From NCBI GenBank assembly GCA_029101205.1, contig JAQXQO010000134.1, forward strand, positions 1 to 45,280: 45,280 bases of DNA, in the 5' to 3' direction. The DNA is from Coriobacteriales bacterium. GTDB taxonomy: Bacteria > Actinomycetota > Coriobacteriia > Coriobacteriales > Atopobiaceae. How positions within the stretch are numbered: position 1 is the stretch's first letter; the number at the start of each line of letters is the position of its first letter. The translations under genes and the position numbers were made by a program. This document shows positions 1 through 9,269 of this stretch, piece by piece. The notes beneath the pieces were generated by a model. That model worked only from the letters and a program-made list of their open reading frames with translations. It searched no databases and had not been told where the DNA came from.

Positions 1-782
1 AGGCTGCGCGCGGCCTCGTGCATGTGCTCGCGCACCTCGGGCGTGATGGAGGGGCTGGGGCTCTCCTCCAGGAGTTTCTGGTTGTGGCGCTGGACGGAGC
101 ACTCGCGCTCGCCCAGGGTGACCACGTTGCCGTAGGCGTCACCCAGCACCTGCACCTCGACGTGGTGCGCGGGGTGGATGAAGCGCTCCATGTAGCAGCC
201 GCCGTCGCCGAAGGCCGCCTGCGCCTCCGAACTGGCCGACAGGTAGGCGTTGCGGACCTCTTCGGGACCGCTGACCAGCCTGATGCCGCGTCCGCCGCCG
301 CCTGCGCGGGCCTTTATCAGCAGGGGGAAGCCCACATGGGCCGCCTGCTGCTCGGCGTCGTCCGCGTCGCGCAGAAGGTCGGTGCCGCGCACGATGGGCA
401 CGCCGGCCTCACGGGCGGTACGCCGGGCCTCGTCCTTGTCGCCCATCCTGGTGATGACCTCGGGAGAGGGGCCCACGAACACGATGCCGCAGTCACGGCA
501 CTCGCGCGCGAACTCGGCGGACTCCGAGAGGAAGCCGTAGCCCGGGTGGATGGCCGTGGCGCCGCTCTCCAGCGCCACCGTCAGGATGGCGTCGGAGTTC
601 AGGTAGGAGTCCGCGGGACGGGGACCTCCTATGCAGTAGGCCTCGTCTGCGATCTGGGTGTGGAACGCGCCGGCGTCGGCCGTGGAGTACACGGCCACCG
701 TGCGCACGCCCATCTCCTTGCAGGCGCGAATCACGCGGACCGCGATCTCGCCGCGGTTCGCGATCAAGATCTTCTGGAACAT
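1..782 (-). CDS. accC: acetyl-CoA carboxylase biotin carboxylase subunit, C-terminal part cut by window edge
   Basis: Minus-strand translation from ATG at 782 starts MFQKILIANRGEIAVRVIRACKEMG; open to the window edge; next to fabZ/accB. Confidence 0.93.
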   Translation of the reverse strand, partial: MFQKILIANRGEIAVRVIRACKEMGVRTVAVYSTADAGAFHTQIADEAYCIGGPRPADSYLNSDAILTVALESGATAIHPGYGFLSESAEFARECRDCGIVFVGPSPEVITRMGDKDEARRTAREAGVPIVRGTDLLRDADDAEQQAAHVGFPLLIKARAGGGGRGIRLVSGPEEVRNAYLSASSEAQAAFGDGGCYMERFIHPAHHVEVQVLGDAYGNVVTLGERECSVQRHNQKLLEESPSPSITPEVREHMHEAARS

Positions 783-785
783 GCG

Positions 786-1223
786 CTACTCACCGCCAGC
801 CCTCTGGGAGTCCACGAGGGCAAACGACATGTCGGCCTGGCAGCACAGCGTCTGGCCCACGTACGCCTCGCCGTGGGCGAAGTGGAACGGCCCGTGGCTG
901 CGCGTGATGTGGCAGCGAAGCTCCACCGTATCGCCCGGGCGCACCGGATGGCGGAAGCGCACCTTGTCCAGGCTGGTGTAGAAGGGGGTCTTCCCCTCCG
1001 TGCCGCCATCCTTGGCCAGAAGCACGCAGCAGTTCTGCGCCAGCATCTCGCACAGGATGACGCCGGGGACCACGGGGTTGCCGGGGAAGTGCCCCTGCAC
1101 GAAGAACTCCTTGCCGGTGATGGTCAGGTGGCCTACGGCCTCCTCGCCCTCCATCGTGACGTCGTCCAGAAGCAGCATGGGCTCGCGGTGCGGCAGCAGC
1201 TGCTTTATCTGCTCTTTGTTCAT
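786..1223 (-). CDS. fabZ: 3-hydroxyacyl-ACP dehydratase FabZ
   Basis: MNKEQIKQLLPHREPMLLLDDV and GHFPGNPVVPGVILCEMLAQ hot-dog motifs. Confidence 0.96.
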   Translation of the reverse strand: MNKEQIKQLLPHREPMLLLDDVTMEGEEAVGHLTITGKEFFVQGHFPGNPVVPGVILCEMLAQNCCVLLAKDGGTEGKTPFYTSLDKVRFRHPVRPGDTVELRCHITRSHGPFHFAHGEAYVGQTLCCQADMSFALVDSQRAGGE

Positions 1224-1235
1224 GGGGCCTCCTCG

Positions 1236-1739
1236 CTAGTACAGCTTCATGAGGGTGCAGCCGTACTCCACCAGCTCGCCGTCCTTCACGCACACGTCCA
1301 CGACCTCGCCGTCCTGCTCGGCCACGACCTCGTTCATGAGCTTCATGGCCTCGATGACGCACAGGGTGTCGCCGCGGTGCACCTTCGATCCCACGTGGAC
1401 GAAGGGCTCGGCACCGGGGGACGGCGCGGCGTAGAAGACGCCCACCATGGGGGCGGTGACCTCCACGACCTTCGACATGTCCAGCGGCTTGTCGTCGGGT
1501 CCCAGGAGCACCTCCTCCTGGGGCTCGGGCTCCGCCGGAGCCGCGGGAGCCGGGGCTGGAGCTGCTGGCATGGCGGCAGCGGGAGCGACACCTGCCGCGG
1601 TGGGGGCCACGACGACCTCCTGCGGAGCCGGGGCGCACTCCAGCTCGACCACGTTGCCGTCCTCCTCGAGCCTCAGGCGGGTGAGGCCGTTGGACCTGAG
1701 CACCTGCGCGAGCTCGTCGATCTTCTTTGAGTCAATCAT
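1236..1739 (-). CDS. accB: acetyl-CoA carboxylase biotin carboxyl carrier protein
   Basis: Ala/Pro-rich linker and biotinylation motif CVIEAMKLMNEV. Confidence 0.96.
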   Translation of the reverse strand: MIDSKKIDELAQVLRSNGLTRLRLEEDGNVVELECAPAPQEVVVAPTAAGVAPAAAMPAAPAPAPAAPAEPEPQEEVLLGPDDKPLDMSKVVEVTAPMVGVFYAAPSPGAEPFVHVGSKVHRGDTLCVIEAMKLMNEVVAEQDGEVVDVCVKDGELVEYGCTLMKLY

Positions 1740-1748
1740 CGAAACCCC

Positions 1749-3008
1749 CTAGTCCATGCTGCGCAGCACGATGGCGGCGTTGTGTCCGCCGAAGCCCAGC
1801 GAAGTCGACAGGGCCCAGTGGGCGTCGAAGTGGGCGGCGACCTGCGGCGTGTAGTCCAGGTCGCACGCGGGGTCGGGGTCGGTCAGGGCAACCGTGGGCG
1901 GCACGATCTTCTCCTGCAGCGCCATGGCACAGGCCAGTGCCTCGACGGCGCCGGCGGCACCCAGCATGTGGCCGGTCATGGACTTGGTGGAGGAGACCTT
2001 CGCCGCGTGCGCGGCATCCTCGCCCAGGGCCAGCTTCAGGCCGCGGGTCTCGGACTCGTCGTTCAGCTTGGTCGACGTGCCGTGCGCGTTCACGTACAGG
2101 CCCTCGGCGGGGTTCATTCCCGCCTCGTCGGCCGCCTGGCGGATGGCGCGCGAGATGCCGGCCGCCGTGGGGTCGGGGCTCGTGATGTGATGGGCGTCGC
2201 AGGTGTTGCCATAGCCCATGACCTCGGCATACACGTGCGCGCCGCGCGCCAGGGCATGGTCCATGTCCTCCAGGACCAGGATGGCAGCACCCTCACCCAT
2301 GACGAAGCCGTCACGGTTGCGGTCGAAGGGGCGGCAGGCGGTCTTGGGGTCGGGGTTCCTGGTAAGCGCCTTGGCGTTCGTGAAGCCAGCCAGCGCCAGC
2401 GGCACGATGGCGGCCTCCGTGCCACCCGCCAGGATGGCGTCGGCGTAGCCGAACCTGATGGCGCGGAACGCCTCGCCGATGGTGTTGGTGGACGTGGCGC
2501 ACGCGGTCACCACGGGCAGCGTGGGGCCGTAGCACTTGTGGCGAATGGCTATCTGACCGGAGGCCATGTTTGCGATCATGGCCGGGATCATGAACGGCGA
2601 CACGCGACCGGGGCCCTTTGCCAGCAGGTTCGCGGTGTTCTCGGTGGTGGTCTTTATGCCGCCGATGCCGGAGCCCACGTACACGCCCAGGCGCTCGTGG
2701 TCTACGGCACCCTCGGCGTCCAGGCCGGCGTCGCGCACGGCCTCGTCGGCCGCGACAAGCGCGTAGTGCACGAACGGGTCGTTGCGGCGGGCGTCCGCCA
2801 CGCCGAAGTAGTCCCTCGCGTCGAAGTCCTTCACCTCGGCGGCCACCTTCACCCTGAAGTCCGAGGTGTCGAACTTCGTGATGAGGCCTATGCCCGAGTG
2901 GCCCGCCTTCAGCGAGCTCCAGGTGTCGAGCGCGGTGTTGCCCACGGGCGTCACGGCGCCCAGGCCGGTGACGGCCACCCTGTGCAGTGTGGATGTGCTC
3001 ATATGCAA
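1749..3008 (-). CDS. fabF: beta-ketoacyl-ACP synthase II
   Basis: RVAVTGLGAVTPVGN, active-site region VTACATSTNTIGEA, NAHGTSTKLND, STKSMTGHMLGAAGA. Confidence 0.96.
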   Translation of the reverse strand: MHMSTSTLHRVAVTGLGAVTPVGNTALDTWSSLKAGHSGIGLITKFDTSDFRVKVAAEVKDFDARDYFGVADARRNDPFVHYALVAADEAVRDAGLDAEGAVDHERLGVYVGSGIGGIKTTTENTANLLAKGPGRVSPFMIPAMIANMASGQIAIRHKCYGPTLPVVTACATSTNTIGEAFRAIRFGYADAILAGGTEAAIVPLALAGFTNAKALTRNPDPKTACRPFDRNRDGFVMGEGAAILVLEDMDHALARGAHVYAEVMGYGNTCDAHHITSPDPTAAGISRAIRQAADEAGMNPAEGLYVNAHGTSTKLNDESETRGLKLALGEDAAHAAKVSSTKSMTGHMLGAAGAVEALACAMALQEKIVPPTVALTDPDPACDLDYTPQVAAHFDAHWALSTSLGFGGHNAAIVLRSMD

Positions 3009-3015
3009 AAACTCC

Positions 3016-3777
3016 CTACATGCTCATTCCGCCGTCGACGGGCAGCACGACGCCCGTGATGTAGCCGGCTTCGTCGCTCGCCAGAAACGCAATGGCGCGC
3101 GCTATCTCCTCCGGGTCGCAGAGGTAGCCCAGGGGAATCTGCTCCTCGTACTTCTTTTGCACGGTCTCGCTCAGCTTTGCCGTCATGTCGGTCTTCACAA
3201 AGCCGGGAGCCACCGCGTTGCAGGTGACGCCGCGACGTGCCAGCTCGCGCGCCACGGACTTCGTCAGGCCGATGACGCCCGCCTTCGACGCGGCGTAGTT
3301 CACCTGGCCGGCGTTGCCCATGATGCCCACTACCGAGCTCACGTTCACGATGCGCCCACCGCGCTGACGCGCCATGGGGCCCGCCAGGGCACGGGTCATG
3401 TGGAAGGTGCCCTTCAGGTTCACGTTGATGACCTTGTCGAAGCTGTCGTCCTTCATGCGCATCAGGAGCCCGTCGGCGGTGACGCCCGCGTTGTTCACGA
3501 GTGCCCAAACGCCGCCGAAGTCCTGCAGCACCTGCTTCACGCAGGCGTTCGCCTGGTCCTCGTCCGAGACGTCGCAGCGGTAGGCCTTCGCCTTCGCGCC
3601 CAGCGCCTCCAGCTCGTCCACCACCTGGGCGGCGCGCTCGGCGTTTCCGGCGTACACGATGGCGATGTCGAACCCGCGCCGTGCCAGCTCCAGGGCGGTG
3701 GCGCGGCCGATGCCGCGAGAGCCGCCCGTGACGAGCGCGCAGCGGCGCGCCTGGAACTCCTGATCGTTTTGCGTCAT
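3016..3777 (-). CDS. fabG: 3-oxoacyl-ACP reductase FabG
   Basis: ALVTGGSRGIGRATALE, NNAGVTADGLLMRM, YAASKAGVIGLTKS; start set at MTQNDQEF rather than the longer ORF start. Confidence 0.95.
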   Translation of the reverse strand: MTQNDQEFQARRCALVTGGSRGIGRATALELARRGFDIAIVYAGNAERAAQVVDELEALGAKAKAYRCDVSDEDQANACVKQVLQDFGGVWALVNNAGVTADGLLMRMKDDSFDKVINVNLKGTFHMTRALAGPMARQRGGRIVNVSSVVGIMGNAGQVNYAASKAGVIGLTKSVARELARRGVTCNAVAPGFVKTDMTAKLSETVQKKYEEQIPLGYLCDPEEIARAIAFLASDEAGYITGVVLPVDGGMSM

Positions 3778-3781
3778 TGCT

Positions 3782-4705
3782 CTAGCTCCTTTGAACCTGT
3801 GCCAGCACGGCGTCCAGCTGCTCCGGGGTCTCGCATGGCAGTGCCACGACATCGGGCACGATGCGACCGACCAGCTTCGTGAGCGTCTGTCCCGGGCCCA
3901 CCTCGACGAAGGTGTCCACGCCCTGGGCGGCCATGCCCTCGATGGTCTGCTGCCAGCGCACGGGGCTCGACGCCTGACGAGCCAGGAGGTCTGCCATCTG
4001 CGCGGGGTCGTCGGGATACGGGCTGGCGGTGGCATTGGCCCACACCTGGGGGTCTGCCGCCTTGGGCGGCGTCGTCGCCAGCCAGGCGCGCAGGCCCTCG
4101 GTGGCGCTGGCCATCAGCGGACTGTGGAAGGCGCCGGACACGGCCAGCTTCAGCGAGCGGCCCTTCGCGGCGCGCACCAGCGAATCCAGCTGGGCCAGCG
4201 CGTCGGGACGACCCGCCACCACGGTCTGCTGGGCGCTGTTGTAGTTCACGGGCCAGGCACCAGCCTGGGCCGCCAGCTCCTCGACCTTCTGCGCGGGCAG
4301 CTTCACGACGGCACGCATGCCGCCGGGGTTCTCCTGCCCCGCCTGGGCCATGAGCTCGCCGCGGTGGCGCACCAGCCTGAAGCCATCGGTCTGGCCAAAG
4401 GCGCCGGCAAACGTGAGCGCCGCAATCTCGCCCAGCGAGAAGCCCGCCACGCACGACGGCTTAACGCCGCGCGCCACGAGGGCGCGCGCGGCGGCCAGGT
4501 CGAGCGAGAACACCGCAGGCTGGGTGTTCTCGGTGCGCGTGAGCTCTTCCTTCGTGCCTTCAAAGCACAGGTGCTGGAGCCCCGGCATAAGGCCCTCGAA
4601 CTCGTCGAAGACCTCCTTCGCCGCCGCCTCGCGGGCACACAGCTCGGCACCCATGCCGGGGTGCTGAGCGCCCTGCCCGGAAAAGAGGAAGGCTACTTTA
4701 CCCAT
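3782..4705 (-). CDS. fabD: malonyl-CoA:ACP transacylase
   Basis: MGKVAFLFSGQGAQHPGMG, GFSLGEIAALTFAG; start overlaps the fabK 3' end. Confidence 0.95.
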   Translation of the reverse strand: MGKVAFLFSGQGAQHPGMGAELCAREAAAKEVFDEFEGLMPGLQHLCFEGTKEELTRTENTQPAVFSLDLAAARALVARGVKPSCVAGFSLGEIAALTFAGAFGQTDGFRLVRHRGELMAQAGQENPGGMRAVVKLPAQKVEELAAQAGAWPVNYNSAQQTVVAGRPDALAQLDSLVRAAKGRSLKLAVSGAFHSPLMASATEGLRAWLATTPPKAADPQVWANATASPYPDDPAQMADLLARQASSPVRWQQTIEGMAAQGVDTFVEVGPGQTLTKLVGRIVPDVVALPCETPEQLDAVLAQVQRS

Positions 4706-5637
4706 TTGGTGGCCTCCCGCAGGCACTTCTCGGCACCGTCCAGAAGGTCGTCCACAATCTCGGCGGCGCTCTGGCGCTTGTTTACCATGCCGGCAATCTG
4801 GCCGGCCATGAAGCTGCCCTCCTGGTAGTTGCCGTCCACGGCAGCCTTACGCAGCGAGCCGCGGCCGAACTCCGCCAGCTCCTCCTTCGAGGCGCCCTCG
4901 CGCTCACGGCGCGCGAACTCCTGCGAGAAGGGCGTCTTGAGGCAGCGGACCGCCCCGTCGTAGCGACGGCCCGTCACCATGGTCGAGATGTCCCTGGCCT
5001 TCAGGATGCGCTCCTTGTACTCCTCGCTGACGTTGCACTCGTCGGCCACCAGGAAGCGGGTACCCACCTGGACGCCCACGGCGCCCAGCATGAAGGCGGC
5101 TGCCACGCCGCGGCCGTCTCCGATGCCGCCGGCTGCGACCACGGGGATCTTCACGGCATCCACGACCTGGGGTACCAGGGTCATGGTGGTGAGGTCGCCC
5201 ACGTGGCCACCGGACTCGCCGCCCTCGGCCACGACGGCAACGGCGCCAGCGCGCTCGACCATGCGGGCGAGAGCGACCGATGCCACGACCGGGATGACCT
5301 TGATGCCGGCGGGGACCCACTTCTTCATGTACTTGTTCGGCGTGCCGGCACCGGTCACGACCACGGGCACGTGCTCGTCGATGACGACCTGCGCCACCTC
5401 CTCGACGAAGGGGCTCTGCAGCATGATGTTCACGCCGAAGGGCTTCTGGGTCAGCTGGCGGCAGGTGCGGATCTGGTCGCGAAGCCACTCGGCGTTCGCG
5501 TTCATGGCCGAGATGATGCCCAGACCGCCGGCGTTCGAGACGGCCGCGGCCAGGGAGGCGTCGGCAATCCAGGCCATGCCGCCCTGAAAGACGGGCTTCT
5601 CGATGCCGACGACGTCACACAGAGGAGTACGAATCAT
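4693..5637 (-). CDS. fabK: FabK-type flavin enoyl-ACP reductase (nitronate monooxygenase-like)
   Basis: FQGGMAWIADASLAAAVSNAGGLGIISAMNA, EGGESGGHVGDLTTMTLVPQVVDAV, VAAGGIGDGRG; position in the fab operon. Confidence 0.93.
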   Translation of the reverse strand: MIRTPLCDVVGIEKPVFQGGMAWIADASLAAAVSNAGGLGIISAMNANAEWLRDQIRTCRQLTQKPFGVNIMLQSPFVEEVAQVVIDEHVPVVVTGAGTPNKYMKKWVPAGIKVIPVVASVALARMVERAGAVAVVAEGGESGGHVGDLTTMTLVPQVVDAVKIPVVAAGGIGDGRGVAAAFMLGAVGVQVGTRFLVADECNVSEEYKERILKARDISTMVTGRRYDGAVRCLKTPFSQEFARREREGASKEELAEFGRGSLRKAAVDGNYQEGSFMAGQIAGMVNKRQSAAEIVDDLLDGAEKCLREATKWVK

Positions 5638-5640
5638 GGG

Positions 5641-5880
5641 TTAGTCCTTCTTTGCAACGAGGTCATCGACAATCTTCACGAACTCGCCGACGGTCTTGGG
5701 GTTGGCATCGGGGTCAATCTCGATGTCGTAGTCGTTCTCGCAGGCCATGACGGCCTCGACGATGGACAGCGAGTCCAGGCCGATCTCCTCGAACGTGGTC
5801 TCGGGCGTCAGATCGCCGGAGACGCCGTCCTGGTCGCGCAGGATCTCGCAGATGTGATCGAACGTAGTTTCGGTTGCCAT
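5641..5880 (-). CDS. acpP: acyl carrier protein
   Basis: EEIGLDSLSIVEAVMACENDYDIEI phosphopantetheine site DSL. Confidence 0.95.
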   Translation of the reverse strand: MATETTFDHICEILRDQDGVSGDLTPETTFEEIGLDSLSIVEAVMACENDYDIEIDPDANPKTVGEFVKIVDDLVAKKD

Positions 5881-5966
5881 GGTTGGCTCCTTGTCTCGCG
5901 AGTGGGCGGCCCATGCCGCCCCTCTGTCCATATGTCACGATCGGGGCGCACCCCGACCGGTGGTAC

Positions 5967-6980
5967 CTAGTCCGCAGGTGCCGCGGCAGGCTTTTGCGGG
6001 TCGTCCACGTGCGCCGAGAGCTGGTCCCAGCGCAGCAGGCACGAGCCGACCGAGAGGCCCGCGCCGAATCCCACCATCGCCAGCGTGTCGCCGGGATGCA
6101 CGCGGCCCTGGCGCACCATGCGGTCCAGTGCGAAGGGTATGCAGGCGCTCGAGATGTTGCCGGTCTCCTGGATGGTGCGCTCGACACGCGCGGGGTCCAG
6201 GCCCAGCGCGTTGGTGGCGGAGTCCAGGATGCGGCCGTTGGCCTGGTGCAGCACCAGGTGCGTGATGTCGGTGGGTTGCATGCCAGCCTCCTTCGCCAGC
6301 GCGCGAATCTCGCGCACGACGGAGGTGACGCCGAACTTGAAGACCTCGCGCCCCTTCATGCTGAGGACGGAGGGACCCTGCGGCCCCTCGTAGAAGGGGC
6401 TGTTGCCCGTGACGCCGGGCACGTCCAGCGCTGCCACCTCGGGTCGGGTCGAGAGGCGCAGAGAAAGCGGGCCCTCGTCGGCCTGCCCCAGCACCACCGC
6501 ACCGGCGCCGTCGCCAAACAGCACGCAGGTGGCGCGGTCGTTCCAGTCCAGAATCCGGGAGTAGCGCTCCGCGCCGATGACCAGCGCGTAGCGGGCGCGG
6601 CCCCGGGCGAACCAGCCATCCGCCGCGTCCAGGGCAAAGATGAATCCCGCGCAGGCGGCAGACACGTCGAACGACGGGCAACGCGCGCCCAGCCGCTCGC
6701 TGACGGCGCTGGCCTCGGCAGGCATCAGGTGGTCGGATGAGGTGGTGCTGCACACCACCAGGTCCAGATCCTCGGGGGACACGCCCGCCATCCGCAGCGC
6801 CTCGGACGCGGCCTTCGTGGCGAGGTCGTCCAGCGTCTCGGTGGTGCAGACGTGCCGGGCCGCTATGCCGGTGCGCTGGCGTATCCATTCGTCGGAGGTG
6901 TCCAGAAACTGCGACAGCTCGTCGTTCGTCACCCTGCGCCTTGGCAGGCATCCGCCCGTCCCCAATACGCGAAAGCCCAT
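5967..6980 (-). CDS. fabH: beta-ketoacyl-ACP synthase III
   Basis: MGFRVLGTGGCLPRRRVTNDEL, DVSAACAGFIFAL, HQANGRILDSA, GNISSACIPFAL. Confidence 0.95.
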   Translation of the reverse strand: MGFRVLGTGGCLPRRRVTNDELSQFLDTSDEWIRQRTGIAARHVCTTETLDDLATKAASEALRMAGVSPEDLDLVVCSTTSSDHLMPAEASAVSERLGARCPSFDVSAACAGFIFALDAADGWFARGRARYALVIGAERYSRILDWNDRATCVLFGDGAGAVVLGQADEGPLSLRLSTRPEVAALDVPGVTGNSPFYEGPQGPSVLSMKGREVFKFGVTSVVREIRALAKEAGMQPTDITHLVLHQANGRILDSATNALGLDPARVERTIQETGNISSACIPFALDRMVRQGRVHPGDTLAMVGFGAGLSVGSCLLRWDQLSAHVDDPQKPAAAPAD

Positions 6981-7582
6981 TAGCCCTCTGCCTCCTTGCG
7001 ATAGAACGCATCCAGGCGCTTCACGCCCTGCACCAGCTTCTGCATGTCGTCGCAGCTCATGCCTTCCAGGAGGGCCTCCGCCATCCGTACGTGAAAGATG
7101 GAGTGCAGTCGGTAGATCTCCTCGCCCTTCTTTTGCAGGGTCACGTTGACGCAGCGCGAGTCCTCGCTGTCGCGGTGCTTCTGCAGCAGGCCACGGCCCA
7201 CCAGCCTGTTCACCGCAGCGGTGGCGGAAGGCACGCGAATCTGCGCCTCCTCTGCTATCTGGCTGATGGTGACCTTGCCGTGATGGCGAAACGACCCGTC
7301 GCCCACAATCTGAATGACGCGGGCCTCGCTCATGGACACCGCGATGCCCCCGCGGCGACGCAGCATCTTTTCTTCCAGGCCGTCGACCGAGTTGAACAGA
7401 GACGCCATGAGCTCGCTGAGCTCCACGGTCAGCTGCCTGGCCCGCGCCCTTTTGCTCACGGCATCGGAGTCGTCGCGGACAGACTCAGGCGGGACCGCAT
7501 CCGATGGAGCCGAGCACAGGGGCTCAGCCGCCCCGTCGCCGGCTTCCGCACACGCGGAGCTGTCGGCAGCACTCATGTCCAT
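6980..7582 (-). CDS. MarR-family regulator, FabT-like
   Basis: wHTH: TISQIAEEAQIRVPSATAAVNRLVGRGLLQKHRDSEDSRCVNVTL; first gene of the fab operon; 1-nt overlap with fabH. Confidence 0.85.
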   Translation of the reverse strand: MDMSAADSSACAEAGDGAAEPLCSAPSDAVPPESVRDDSDAVSKRARARQLTVELSELMASLFNSVDGLEEKMLRRRGGIAVSMSEARVIQIVGDGSFRHHGKVTISQIAEEAQIRVPSATAAVNRLVGRGLLQKHRDSEDSRCVNVTLQKKGEEIYRLHSIFHVRMAEALLEGMSCDDMQKLVQGVKRLDAFYRKEAEG

Positions 7583-7634
7583 GAATCGTAACCTCCCGCC
7601 GTGGTTGGTCTTTGGTGCCGCTCACCTGCGTTAC

Positions 7635-7651
7635 TTAGTCAGTCTAACTAA
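7635..7651. promoter_or_regulatory. 17-bp near-palindrome TTAGTCAGTCTAACTAA, candidate MarR/FabT operator
   Basis: 14 of 16 non-central positions are self-complementary; lies 53 bp upstream of the MarR start. Confidence 0.6.
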
Positions 7652-7703
7652 TATTGCGAGGCTTGAGTTGTTGAGCTGTCAACAACATCACACGTACACA
7701 ATA

Positions 7704-7732
7704 AGGGCGGGCATCTCTTGGATGCCCGCCCT
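7704..7732 (-). terminator. Perfect 12-bp hairpin AGGGCGGGCATC-N5-GATGCCCGCCCT
   Basis: Followed on the minus strand by TTATTGTG; 3' end of small transcription unit A. Confidence 0.65.
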
Positions 7733-8140
7733 CGACTTCGGTATGACCGTCAGGCCTCGTGCGCCCCAAGGCTTGCACGTCGTGGATCTGCGCCCACCGG
7801 CTGTCGCTTGCGGCCCCTGCGCCCTCGGACCTGACTACATATATGAGCCCTTTGGACTCCCCTCCCCCGCATACTGGGACGATGAACAGATGACCTATAG
7901 GAAAGCCCATCCGCCTGGAGGATGTCAGATACTGGAGAGATGGTTAGAAAGAAGAACGCCTGCCCCGTCACGAGATGCTGCAAGCGCGGGCCCTAGCTCC
8001 GCGCCCCTCGGTCGGCGAATGGGCAGTCATGCACCCAGGGGCAGGCGTGTGCTATTGCATTCGTCAGTGCCCATGGGCAACGCCTCCCACGTTCGGTCGC
8101 TGCTGCGTACTGAGAGCGACTCCATCAGATGTCTGTATTC
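7704..8140 (-). ncRNA. Small transcription unit A (three-copy family): possible sRNA and/or micro-ORF 8027..8080
   Basis: Minus strand: ATACAGACAT upstream motif, GGGAGGCG-TTG-CCC-ATG block, GACAGCCGG and AAGCCTTGGGGCGC blocks, GGGCGGG hairpin; shared with 9270-9620 and 13858-14157. Confidence 0.45.
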
Positions 8141-8286
8141 TTTACCACAATCAGCGCCGCCGATGCCATGCGACGGCTGGCGGCAACAATTCACCAGCGA
8201 ATGGCAGCCTGAAAATATTTTGAGATACTATGGGAAAGCTGTAATGGTACATGCCGTGGCGGGGTCCCGCCGGAAAGAGTCTGCAG

Positions 8287-9195
8287 ATGCCACAGGGGAA
8301 CACGCGCAGTCAGCGCTATTGCTGGAACTGCGGGGCACCGCTGCAGGAGGGTATGCGTTTCTGCGAGAACTGTGGGAAGCCCGTAGCCATGTCGAGCGAT
8401 CGGGAGCTGGCACGCGCCACAGAGCCTTCCCCGCACTCAGGTAGGCGCACACCCCGCAAGCACGTACCCTGGTACCAGGGACGCATGTTCGTCTATGTGG
8501 TCACGGCCTCCATCGTGGCGGTCTTGGCGTGCGCCGGCTCCATAGGCTACGCAATGCGCTCCCCCATCATGGGCCCGCAGTCGTACGTCTCGGACTCCAC
8601 GGACGACACCGCAACCAACGGCAGCCCCAGCTCGAGCGACGCAGGCCAGGCAGCACCCGACGCCTCGTCCGCCCCCGCCCGGCAGACAGCCGGCGCGCAG
8701 ACGTCAGAGGTCGCCCCCACGGATGCCGCATCGCCAGACGATGCGTCGGTTCTGACGGACGACGACGCCATACGCTCGACCCTTCTGCCCTATTACCAGG
8801 CCCTTCCAATCTACGACAGCCGCATATCGTCGCTGGCGACCACTTTCAACGACGGCTACCTGGACCAGGACCGCACGCGCCGCGTGGATAGCCTCACCGG
8901 CGTGCAGAGCCTCATGGGTCAGATCGAATCCAGCACACACGACCTGTACAAGCTGAAGGTCTCGCAGGACAGCCAGTACTACGAGGACTTCAAGCTGATC
9001 AGGCGCTGCTACATAGATGCCGACAACCGTCTGAGATGCCTGGCACAGGCCTGGCAGATCAGCCTCGCCTACGACAACCCCGCCCAGCACGCCAACGAGA
9101 TCTTGGCCCCCATCATCGCGGCCAGACAGGGCGGCGACCAGAATATCTCCTTCGTCGACTTCCAGGACACCTACGCCCAGATAGACCTCGACTAA
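8287..9195 (+). CDS. zinc-ribbon domain membrane protein
   Basis: CWNCGAPLQEGMRFCENCGKP zinc ribbon, one TM segment (FVYVVTASIVAVLACAGSIGYAM), Ser/Ala/Asp-rich linker and extracytoplasmic domain. Confidence 0.8.
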   Translation: MPQGNTRSQRYCWNCGAPLQEGMRFCENCGKPVAMSSDRELARATEPSPHSGRRTPRKHVPWYQGRMFVYVVTASIVAVLACAGSIGYAMRSPIMGPQSYVSDSTDDTATNGSPSSSDAGQAAPDASSAPARQTAGAQTSEVAPTDAASPDDASVLTDDDAIRSTLLPYYQALPIYDSRISSLATTFNDGYLDQDRTRRVDSLTGVQSLMGQIESSTHDLYKLKVSQDSQYYEDFKLIRRCYIDADNRLRCLAQAWQISLAYDNPAQHANEILAPIIAARQGGDQNISFVDFQDTYAQIDLD

Positions 9196-9204
9196 ACGTC
9201 AAGC

Positions 9205-9230
9205 GCCCGGGTCTTCTTTGCCCGGGCTTT
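9205..9230 (+). terminator. GCCCGGG-N9-CCCGGGC hairpin plus TTT
   Basis: Directly after the stop codon of 8287..9195. Confidence 0.75.
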
Positions 9231-9269
9231 AAATCAGCCCTCGTACTAAATCAGAACGGACACAAAGGA

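Noticed and set aside
18-1730. 570-aa plus-strand ORF opposite accC/fabZ/accB
   Set aside because: Shadow ORF in high-GC DNA, low-complexity His/Ala/Leu/Gly-rich translation, fully antisense to well-supported genes
1782-3059. 425-aa plus-strand ORF opposite fabF
   Set aside because: Antisense shadow ORF; no recognisable motifs
7828-7850. GTCAGGTCCG on the minus strand, resembling the SRP RNA core
   Set aside because: Lacks the GGAA tetraloop and AAGCAG half of the SRP helix 8 motif; likely coincidence
7733-8140. Possible T-box, tmRNA, RNase P RNA or cobalamin riboswitch in unit A
   Set aside because: None of the diagnostic conserved sequences (T-box AGGGTGGNACCGCG, RNase P GAGGAAAGTCC, B12 box GCCACTG) found by eye; also three copies are present
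7314-8444. 376-aa plus-strand ORF across the fabT start and intergenic region
   Set aside because: Overlaps the MarR gene antisense and small unit A; no domain signature; unlikely coding
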